DNA from: Meconema thalassinum
Lineage: Eukaryota; Arthropoda; Insecta; Orthoptera; Tettigoniidae
Length of the DNA stretch: 64,000 nucleotides
Assembly: GCA_946902985.2 (NCBI GenBank)
Contig: OX336389.2
Coordinates: 1,081,575,788 to 1,081,639,787 of the forward strand
Direction: 5' to 3'
The position numbers and the translations under genes are program-made. Shown piece after piece: positions 55,350 to 64,000 of this stretch (the stretch's first letter is position 1; each line of letters starts with the position of its first letter). The notes beneath the pieces were generated by a model. It worked only from the letters and a program-made list of their open reading frames with translations. It was not told where the DNA came from and did no database searches.

Positions 55350-55600
55350 TTGGGTAGGAAGCGGCCGTGGCCTTAACTTAGGCACCATCCCGGCATTTGC
55401 CTGGAGTAGAAGTGGGAAACCGTGGGATAATAACTCCCAGGATGGCTGAGGAATGAATCGAGCCCGCCTTTTCTCAGTTTTGCCTCACGAGGCTGAGTGT
55501 AACCCGTTACTGCCCACAGACCAGAATTAAATTTCTTGGCAGAACCGGGCCTTCGCGGCGACAGCCAAGATTGCTAGCCACTACGTAGTGAGGTGTACCA
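55350..55600 (+). repeat. Old interspersed repeat, uninterrupted copy
   Basis: Same family as 41400-41870. It begins near GGAAGCGGCCGTGGCCTTAA and ends after GCGGCGACAGCCAAGATTGC. Comparison of the two copies exposes the SINE inserted in the other. Confidence 0.75.
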
Positions 55601-55637
55601 CATGTAAAGAAGATGGGTGCTTATAAGGAGCTGAAAG

Positions 55638-56147
55638 AAAAGCCCCCGTGACTTAGGCGGCAGCACGCCGGCCTCTCACCGCTGGGTCCGTGGTTCAAAT
55701 CCCGGTCACTCCATGTGAGATCTGTGCTGGACAAAACGGAGGCAGACAAGTTTTTCTCCGGGTACTCCGGTTTTCCCTGTCACAATTTCATTCCAGCAAC
55801 ACTCTCCACTATCATTTCATTTCATCTGTCATTCATTTAATCATTGCCCCAGAGGAGTGTGACAGGCTTCGGCAGCCGGCACACTTCATATCCTCGCCGC
55901 TAGATGGGGGCTTCATTCATTCCATTCCTGACCCAGTCGGAGACTGGAAGCAGGCAGTGGATTTTCATTCATTTTTCAACACTCTCCACTCTCATTTCAT
56001 CTGTCATTCATTTAATCATTGCCCAAGGAGAGTGCGACAGGCTTCGGCCGCCGGCACAGTTCATATCCTCGCTGTCAGATCGGGGCTTCATTAATTCCAT
56101 TCCTTGACCCGGCGGTAGACTGGAAGCAGGCTGTAGATTTTCATTTC
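55638..56147 (+). mobile_element. tRNA-derived SINE, family A, with duplicated 3' part
   Basis: The head and first 330 bp match the SINE at 12761. The tail segment (ACACTCTCCACT...GGAAGCAGG) is then repeated a second time at about 55978-56138, making the copy 510 bp. A 15-bp duplication with one mismatch (ATAAGGAGCTGAAAG at 55623-55637, ATAAGGAGCAGAAAG at 56148-56162) flanks the whole unit, so the enlarged form moved as one piece. Confidence 0.92.
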
Positions 56148-56162
56148 ATAAGGAGCAGAAAG

Positions 56163-56951
56163 GCGAGCTGTATAAATTAGGACGATTATAAACCGATATC
56201 TTGTGCCCCAAATTTGTATAATAATTTTGTATTTACGTCTTATTTAAGACTCCCAAAATTAGGTTCAGCATTTACTGCTTCTGGAATTCTTTTCAGGGGT
56301 CATCCAAAAAATAGGTTCACAAATGTCCCATAAAATAACCTCCTCATTGTAACACGTTGTAAAAAGTGAACGTAACTCAATCCACTTTACAGACCCGTGG
56401 ACCACAAGCAGGTAATTTATTTCTAAAATGGCAAGAATGTTACACAGGATGAGTTTTGCCTTCCACAAATCAACCTAAAAAGTTATCTTAGTGAACAATG
56501 TGGATGAGAAGTGCCGAAAAGAAAGTTTATTTGTATTTTGTAAATCGAGTAATAAGGAAAAATAAATTGTCGAACGTACATAATATTATTACAGACCCTC
56601 CTCCCATTAAATCAGGCGTTCTCAACCTGGTGCTCGCGAGATCAAGCTTCTGAGATCCATTCTTCAATTCAAATTTTGTTGCACGATCCGGAATAACACT
56701 GTTCTGTTTACTAGTTTTACCAGTGAGAAATTTTGTAAAATAGTATTTTCAGTCTACACTAAAAATAATTGGACATCCATGTTTCATGAGATAGAAGAAC
56801 GTTGCTGATTCTACTCGACTGTCCACACGTATATGTAGCGTTAGTGCAAACAGTAGCCGCATGCCTGGTGAGCGGTGAATCCCTAGCTATTTCAGCACAT
56901 CTGAGGGAGGGAGAGAGGTAGGAATAGGACATAGAGGCGCATGCTTGTTGG
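56163..56951. other. Non-coding DNA with a possible hAT end
   Basis: No gene is recognised. CAGGCGTTCTCAACCTGGTG at about 56613 looks like an hAT terminal repeat, but no partner end was found nearby. Confidence 0.3.

Positions 56952-57014
<63 letters not shown>
56952..57014. repeat. ATT trinucleotide microsatellite, about 21 units
   Basis: An uninterrupted ATT run of 63 bp. It reads as a poly-isoleucine stretch in a spurious minus-strand frame. Confidence 0.97.
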
Positions 57015-57249
57015 TCCTTTTGCGCATGCGATTGCACATTCTCAGAATATTTTCTGGAAAGGAAGCATTCACAATCCGAGATATACATCACAAGGAGTAA
57101 ATTGTTGAATCTCTTGGATACTGCGTTCTTTCATGCTTACTCAAGAACAGCCTTACAGTACTATGCGAGAAGTGGAAATTACGACTGTCGTCTGCATAAT
57201 CTTAAAAAGGCCTGGGTATAATTTCAACTCTGTGAGAGATTCCTTCAAG

Positions 57250-58548
57250 TTGATCGGTATCAAGCCAGTGCTGGAGATAATTATAGGAACTGGCAACATA
57301 TTTTGTTAACTTGTTGCCACTGTTTGGGATTGCCACATCTATGAAGGTGGTGTGCTTCATGCATTTGTCAACAGAACCTGATCAGGTCTGTTGTGCACGG
57401 CTGACTGGTCTGTCAGTACAGTACGATCCTAGTACAGGGTAAAGTTGTCATTTTCCAGTACACTTTCTGGAGCATGTTTATAGTACGGCACATTCTCTTG
57501 CCTCAGCAGTTGAAGTTGTATAGCCAGTTCTTGATTTACTATCTTGGCAACAAAATCCTGACTCTTCCTATAATCTGACCCTACGAAATTGTGACAGCCT
57601 GAAATGTTATGCTGAACAGTCTCCGATGTTGGGCAACCGTATCTCCAATTGTCATCTTGCACAGACGCATCCTTGACAATGAACTTAGGTAGTTCCTCGT
57701 GGGGACAACCTGGTCCTGAATTACCAATATAAAGTCTACTGCTTCAGGAAACATCTGCCCAGAAGTCAATCAAAAGTTCGACGCTAGCTTGTTAACGTGA
57801 GTTTTGATGACTTCATTGGCATGTCTTCCGAGCAGTTGCTTGGACAACCAGGCATTGAATCTATTCAAATCACTGTGCACTTGATATTGAGTCTCTTTTT
57901 GACTTAAGAGCAGTGGAGTTGAATCATCTGCTTCTGTGACAGCCTCGTGCAGCATTCAATGGTTTGATACAGAACAAAAGTATTTTCTTAGCTCATAGAT
58001 CTGTCGAGCTACTTGGTTATTTATATCAACAATTCCTTTCCCACCCACATGTCTCGGTAGCATGTCTCGTTCCACAGGTATCCCGGGATGGTGGTTTCGT
58101 GATTTGGTCAGTAATGTTCTAATTTTCTGTTCTAGACTTTCAATGTCAGTTTTGGTCCACTTGATGACCCCAAACGAGTAAGTAAGGATAGGGAAAGCAT
58201 AAGCATTGATTGCCTCAACCAAGTTTTTTACTGTTGAGGCAGTGGTTAGAAACAAGCTTAATTATTCTGACAAATTCCTTCGTCAGATCTTGTGGCACTA
58301 CTGAGTGTTCTATGTGGCTGGCTTGCTTTATTCCCAGATACTTAATATTCTCGTTAGGGAGCATTGCTTAAATCTGCTGGCCCTGAGATGTTTCATACAC
58401 ACGTTCCAGCAACTTGCCTTTCATAACGTTCAGCGTTTTACATTTCTCCAGCCCGAATTCCAATTTCACATCCTGCGAGAAGGTTTCCACTATCTTCAAC
58501 AGAAACTCTAGCTGTGCTCTTGTGTCAGCATATAGCCTTAGGTCATCA
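57250..58548 (-). pseudogene. Dong/R4-like LINE reverse transcriptase remnant
   Basis: Reading down the minus strand: the RT palm end (YADTRAQLEFLL, where the usual YADD is altered) near 58540; a FGLEKCKTL block near 58450; then at 58255-57956 the thumb region with FPILTYSFGVIKW and RHVGGKGI. Next come a QDQVVPTRNY block near 57700, a degenerate cysteine segment with TVQHNISGC, and an LLRQENVPYYK block near 57490. The tail can be followed to about 57250. Stops and frameshifts occur throughout, and the N-terminal half is absent. Clade assignment rests on these motifs alone. Confidence 0.75.
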
Positions 58549-58661
58549 TAATTATTATTATCATTATTTTTATTATTAGTAGTATAGTAGTAGTAGTAGT
58601 AGTAGTATTTTTAGCCTATTTTCAATTATGAAAACAAATAGGCTTATGAGATCACCTTTTG

Positions 58662-58703
<42 letters not shown>
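58540..58703. repeat. Simple repeats: ATT/TAG-type and a GT run
   Basis: Impure ATT and AGT steps at 58548-58610 follow the LINE remnant, and a GT dinucleotide run of about 39 bp lies at 58665-58703. Confidence 0.95.
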
Positions 58704-58704
<1 letters not shown>

Positions 58705-58705
<1 letters not shown>

Positions 58706-59590
58706 CATACGTGTGTGTCCCCCAAATCAAATCTAAACGGCCAAAGCGATTTAAATGAAACTCGGTGTGCATACTACTACCTTGTCCGACCTCGACTTTG
58801 CCTTTCAAATTTTAATATGTCTCACCAATCCAACATGGTGGCTGCGCGAAATATATCACTGGCATTATAGCCTATATCTCCACAACAGTAACAGATATCA
58901 CCCCGAAATTTTGTACGGTGATAAAGGGTACTACTAGAAGTTCATCTATGTGACCGTCATAAACCTATTGAGTACAAAACGAACATGGTGTCCAAGCTAA
59001 GTTGGCACATTTAAATGGACTTTTCACGCGATTTAACCATCCGAGCTTAGTGAAACATGGTACAGCAAATGTTCATACTTATGTTAATGCACTGAAATCT
59101 AATTTTGTTTAATTGCTTACATAGCCTTAAGATGGTGGCTGTACGAAATTTTACAAGTAAGTTTTTATTTCTTGTGTCCTAATCATGCGACCGAAATGAA
59201 AGTTTGAATAATGAACTTACGCAATTATCTTCAAATAATGGTATATAACTCTATGGTCTACATATATAACAATCCAACATGGCAAACATCTAATATATCT
59301 ACAAATCAATATCTACGAATCTATTGCAGCATCCAAACTGAAATTTTGTATGTTGAAAAAGCTATTAACTTAAGTTAACCTATGGGACTTTCGCCTGGTG
59401 ATCACAAAACCAACAAGGCGGCCAAGCGAAGTTAAACATTTAAATGGAATTTACTCGCGATTTAATCAACCAAGCGCAGTGAAACTGAGCACAGTAAATG
59501 TACATATACATTTTAATCTACTGACGTCTAATTTAATGGAATTTTATGAGAACTTAAAAATGGCAGCTGCGTGAATTTTTTTTTAAATCT
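58705..59590 (+). repeat. Dispersed ATGGCGGCC-type repeat, copy 3
   Basis: Six subunits carry variants of CCAACATGGTGGCTGCG. The copy includes CCACAACAGTAACAGATATC and CACATTTAAATGGA(C/A)TTT, in the same order as 19990-20770. The start (AAATCTAAACGGCCAAAGCG) resembles repeats often found near Helitron ends, though no Helitron end is visible here. Confidence 0.8.
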
Positions 59591-60445
59591 CTTTTATATT
59601 TCTCTTCTCCTAATTAAGACCAGTAGGATATGTAGAAATTGGCAATTTTGTTCCTCATGGAACGATATGTTTACATTGTTACGCCCATCTGTGCAACGCT
59701 ATAGAACTTATTTTTCTGATTATGTTGTTTCTTCTCCAAAAATCTCTCCATGTGGGCACTGAAAATCTTATTCCATTCTTCAGTCCATGATTTATTGATC
59801 TTGGTATTCATTTTCTCAGCAAAAGTGAAGGTCGTATTATTACTATTATTGTTATATTCGATTTAATGGTGCTGGGGTAGTTGGTATGGCATCGGGGGTA
59901 GTGCTCACAGTCTCAAAATGTTTGAGAACGCATGCTCTAAATTATCGTACACTTTTGTCACTTTCTTGTAAGCCCTTCAGTTCAGCAAACGTATCGTATG
60001 GATGAATCCTAAGGATGTGTGACATAGTTTTACGAAAATGGTGTGTGAGGTATAAATTCCCAGGGTCAAAAATCCATTAACAAGTACGACTTTCGTTTCT
60101 GGTCCGTGAATACATAAGAGTCAGAAATCATATGACCCGGTTTCCCGCGAGATCTGTTAACTTCTTACATACTGCTACCACCTAGCGGCTATTGTCTCAA
60201 TTTCCTGAGAGAAAGGTTCGTGGGCAGCTTGGGAGTCGCGTTCTGCCATCTGGTAGGGAAATAGTAAACTAAGTGCATCGTTCAGAGGGGCGACTTGCAC
60301 TGTTTTTTCTCCAGCAGTGGAGCAATTGATTTCAAATGTCACCCACGAGGTATTCCTGTAGTCGTTACTTCCGTCTTGCATGAAATGCATATTTTGCCGA
60401 TAGGATACGTTCTTACTTCAGCTACCCATCGAAATCACGATATTG
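59591..60445. other. Non-coding DNA, nothing recognised
   Basis: No gene was recognised. A segment near 59920-59945 (TTTGAGAACGCATGCTC) may be an isolated hAT end. Confidence 0.25.
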
Positions 60446-60658
60446 AAGTAGGGCAGAGATTTCCAAACTTTTCAGACTACGGACCCCCTCGAAATTCTAA
60501 ATATTTTCTCGTACCCCTTGGGATTTTAAAAAGAAATGTTGGACTGCAGAATATCAGAATAACCTTATAATACTCTAAAAATGAGTTCACTACAGAAAGT
60601 ACTCAACACATTTATTATATCGTGTTGGAAGCCATTTTTCAGTGTTGCCTTAGTAATT

Positions 60659-61185
60659 GAAATTTAATGTTTTTCAGTCAGTCAATACAATTATACCCAA
60701 TTGTAATGGGTGGTTCCCTAATACTAAAAAAAATGACATGAGATTAAGATTTAAAAATTTACATTAGATTAATAAATACACTTGAATGACCAGTTTCGAT
60801 CGTCAAACGATCATCATCAGATCTTTTATACTAAGGATATTAAATCTATGTCTACAAGTATGGGAGATAGTATTTACAATATATACACGCATTTAGTTGC
60901 AGTAGCATTTAAACTAGAACAACTCGTCAAGATACGTGATGTTTGCTGACACACTGATAGTAGTGATTGTCCTTCAAGTTTGCTTGCTTAGTGTGATTAT
61001 GTGATTGTTAGTAAAATGTCAGGTTATTGTGGATTGTGAACTTGGCTGTTTGAGCGATGTGTGGTCTGTTTCCCCGCATGTGCCACCTCTGCTGCCTGCA
61101 TTAGTGTAAATTTCTTTCAGGATTAGGGAACCACCTAATGCCATTGGATATAATCGTGTTGACCGACTGAAAAACATTAAATTTC
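60659..61185. mobile_element. Inverted-repeat element nested in the hAT
   Basis: Arms of about 65 bp (60659-60724 and 61121-61185) are inverted copies with a few differences. They start GAAATTTAATGTTTTTCAGT and end with GGTGGTTCCCTAAT. The end sequence AATCGTGTTGACCGAC.GAAAA also occurs alone at about 45423-45447. No protein frame and no clear target duplication were seen. Confidence 0.65.
60788..60820 (-). ncRNA. Hammerhead-ribozyme-like motif
   Basis: On the minus strand CTGATGA is followed by T, a six-base stem GATCGT-TTG-ACGATC, and then GAAAC. CUGAUGA, stem II and GAAA are the conserved core of hammerhead ribozymes. I cannot establish stems I and III, and the extra U between CUGAUGA and the stem departs from the classical core, so self-cleavage is unproven. 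Confidence 0.3.
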
Positions 61186-61628
61186 ATCATAATTATTTAT
61201 CAAATTAATACTTCTTATTATTATTATTATTTATCTGTTTATTTATTTAATTATTTCTTAAAAAGTAAAAAAGTGTTATATTTATAATCAAAAGGATCAT
61301 ACTTGAAACATTACATCACACTTAATTTAATATGAACAGTGAAGCTGCCTTTTAGTAATTAGCTTAGCGATCGCCGTTAGGCAATAAAGTAGACTACTGG
61401 AACATCCCATTAAACATTTGGTATTATGAAACTAAAGTTTTGAATTGAAAAAAGGATAAAATTTAATTTTAGAAATGAATATATTATGAAATTGTATTTC
61501 TCAACATAATAATCAGGGAAAAATTATATTTATCTGATCAAAATTAAAATTGCCCTATGGACACCCTGAAAGTTTATCGGAGACCGCTGGGGTCCACGGA
61601 CCCCACTTTTTGAACCACTGAAGAGGGG

Positions 61629-64000
61629 TAAATAGACATCCCGTATTTCGTGGAACAGACCCCAAACCTTGTTTAAAATCCCTGGTCCCGAAAAGAAATT
61701 CATTTGGCTTACAAATCCACATAAACATTCACCGCTACTTTACAGTAGATTATTTGCATCCAACATTTATTTTTATTTTTTTATTTAGTCAATTTACCCT
61801 CTAGGTTGGTGGTTCCCACGGACTCAGCGAGGGAACTCTCCACTACCGCCTCTATGGGCAGTGTCCTGGAGCTTGGAATATCTGGTCGGGATGGATACAA
61901 CTTGGGAGGTGTGATCAGCACTTCGCCCAGGCGGCCTCACCTGCAAAGCGAACAGGGGCCTCATGAGGGAGGGGAGGGGATGGAAGATAGGGATGGATAG
62001 GCTAGGAAGAGGGAAGGAGGCGGCCGTGGTCTTACAGTAGGTACTGAGACGGTATTTTGTATTTAGTTGGATATAGGTTAAGTTGGCAATAACACTGATG
62101 GTAGTACTGCGACATTCCTTTGAAATGCAGGTGCGCGGTAGGACTGTGGCGAGGTTAGGAGCTGTCAGCAACCCGCCGTACAGACCGATGACCACATGTT
62201 TGACATTTTAATACCTGTATTGAATACAAGATGGACACAGCACCACTGTCGTTATTTTGAAGACTGTGGTAGAGCAATATACACAATGCAGTATGAAACA
62301 AAGAATGGGAAATGCATCCTGTGGATAAAGGAATATAACTGAGAACTTTTAAATGAGTATAAATGCATACAGTATTATAACATGTGATTATCAAACTCGG
62401 CAATGATACATGTATCGATAGTTACTGTCGATCAGAGAACAAGGTGCATTGTGGATCACCTGGAGACAGTATGATTTGCTGGAGCAAACGAACAGTTGAT
62501 TAGTGAATACAATTTCAGCCAGGAGGGTCACAGAGCTCTCTGGTCTGAGCACATGTACGTGCGTTGCCGTGAAATCGTGTTTGTTCGGTAACGTGGAGTT
62601 GATCCGACATATACGTGTTACAGTATAACGTGATAGGATTTTCGTCTGATCTTATTATAGTTTCAGACAGTGTTAACCTTCAATTTGAGCACAGTGAACT
62701 TGCATTCACGTATGATAACTTTTTCTTAAGCCGATGGTACAACAACGTGTTCTACATTGCAGTACAGCTTTAGCCATGATTGTCATAAATGATATGAGAG
62801 GAGAGAGATATCGCTACGTTATGAAGATGCAGAATATGGGCTAAACACAGACAAGAAATGTAACACATAGCAGCGTTTAATACTCAGGATGATTACTTGA
62901 TTCCAATATAAGCAACTACAATATAAGGCTTTATAAGAGAAGATTGAAGGGATTATGAAAGTCGGAATGACAATTTGTACTGCTACATAATGAAACTAGC
63001 TTGGCTTACTACATCAATGTTGTCGTGCTCTTTAGCAAGTGAAAGAACTATTAACTTTGTCAAACGAACTTCTGTTAGCTTCGTCTCGTTCGCGAACGGT
63101 AATCGGGTCTTCTTGATATACAGTCGTTTCGTGATCGGTGCAGCTGAGCAGATAGGGTTCGATCCCAGGCAGGAGTATGTGTTATAGCATTCTCATTTCA
63201 TTCAACGAGAACTTCAACAAGGTAGCTGGAAGTTTTCTTTTAGTAGACAGTATGAATAGGTCATGCTTTGAATGTTCCTTTTCACCAATTTTGATTAGAG
63301 TAGTTAAGAATTACAGACGAGGGCTAGGGTGATTCTTTAATCATTTCTGTCCGAGTATGTAATTCACTTTGTAGTTCAATTTAGTAGTTATTGTCGTGTT
63401 AATTTGAACATTACCTTGCTTTCATTAAGATATAATTTGGGAATAAAATAGAAGAATATAGTTTGTTGGGAAGACAACATGAGAAAATTTATAAGGAGAA
63501 GACGACGTTAAAATTATATAAGAATAATTCTAACTCAAGCAGATGTCCCATAATCCGTCGTATACGTGAATTCGACATTGAACAAATTCTCTGGAATTTT
63601 TGAATTTGACTTCGAATATTTTTGAAAGCTCATGCAAGATTTTTTTGGATAGACATTCAGGTCTATATTTTTGTCAGATTGAGCATAGACATGGAACATA
63701 GTGATTTTTAGTGTGATCCTTTGCGATTGTGCGAATTTATTTCTGGTAATCCAGATTTTTGAAATTCTTTTAATTTCGACTCCCTTTGTGAGCTCGTTCA
63801 GTTTTTAATTTTTTGTGGATTCTTATGGGAATCTCCAACTTGGTTTAGTGTTAAAATCTAATGGTTAATTTGTACCTTCTCAAGATAGGCTCTTTTCCAT
63901 GCTGTATTTTTGACGTGTTTTCCTTTGAGGAGAATCTCCAGTGGAATTATTTTCAATTATACGAAAACTGAATCGTTCTTTTCACAGTGGTCGGTCGAGA
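61629..64000. other. Unassigned DNA to the right edge
   Basis: No protein family was recognised. A GGCGGCCGTGGTCTTA scrap of the family at 55350 lies near 62018-62035. A box-B-like GGGTTCGATCCCAGG at about 63157-63171 could be part of an old SINE. The rest is AT-rich. Confidence 0.3.

Larger units (their letters stand above)
60454..61620. mobile_element. Non-autonomous hAT element
   Basis: The left end begins CAGAGATTTCCAAACTTTTC and the right end closes with TTTTTGAACCACTG; both show the CA(G)..GG(T)TC.CAAA pattern of hAT termini followed by GGACCCC. An 8-bp duplication with two mismatches (AAGTAGGG at 60446-60453, AAGAGGGG at 61621-61628) fits hAT. No transposase frame is present. Roughly 530 bp in the middle is a separate inverted-repeat insert. 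Confidence 0.8.

Noticed and set aside
56759..57091. Minus-strand frame with a poly-isoleucine run
   Set aside because: It is produced by the ATT microsatellite.

Overview
This window looks like repeat-rich intergenic DNA from an arthropod, most likely an insect. The evidence is AT-rich sequence, a spliceosomal (GT-AG) intron, tRNA-derived SINEs, and a mix of transposon families: Ty3/gypsy, BEL/Pao, jockey-like and Dong/R4-like LINEs, mariner and Tc1, hAT, PIF/Harbinger, Helitron, a Sola-like element and a Kolobok/Mutator-like element. The exact order cannot be settled from the sequence. I see no convincing single-copy host gene, no rRNA, no free-standing tRNA gene, no CRISPR array and no operon structure. 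Almost every long open frame belongs to a mobile element.

Layout. At 1-1009 a minus-strand coiled-coil gag-like frame runs off the left edge. At 2787-5874 there is a complete DNA transposon with an intact 642-codon transposase, matching 21-bp inverted ends and TTAA on both sides. At 8760-9230 there is a 53-bp tandem array. A decayed mariner (10082-11054), a SINE (12761-13089) and a Tc1-type scrap (13147-13450) follow. From 14623 to 19095 lies an internally deleted Helitron, split into three helicase pieces by two nested insertions: a repetitive element that itself carries a SINE, and a 1.03-kb Harbinger-type element with a TTA duplication. At 19543-20770 there are diverged tandem repeats. From 20770 to 24735 I recognise nothing.

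The largest object is a Ty3/gypsy retrotransposon at 24736-39522 with unusually long LTRs of about 4.1 kb. Its gag is broken by four in-frame stops and a frame change, and its 1138-codon pol is open. Its gag N-terminus is a very regular heptad coiled coil.

From 39.5 to 49 kb are old repeats: a minus-strand SINE, two tiny retroposed insertions with clear target duplications, and a decayed BEL/Pao gag-protease. At 49123-54981 is a 4-bp-TSD DNA transposon (ACTT) with a two-exon transposase. A 5'-truncated jockey-like LINE with an open 906-codon frame has inserted near its right end, leaving a 10-bp duplication, so a transposase and a reverse transcriptase now point at each other inside one pair of terminal repeats. 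From 55 to 64 kb are a SINE with a duplicated tail, a decayed Dong/R4-like LINE, simple repeats and a non-autonomous hAT with an 8-bp TSD. The hAT holds an inverted-repeat insert with a hammerhead-like motif.

The genes do not form a pathway. The window is a layered record of insertions, and its order of events can be read from target-site duplications.
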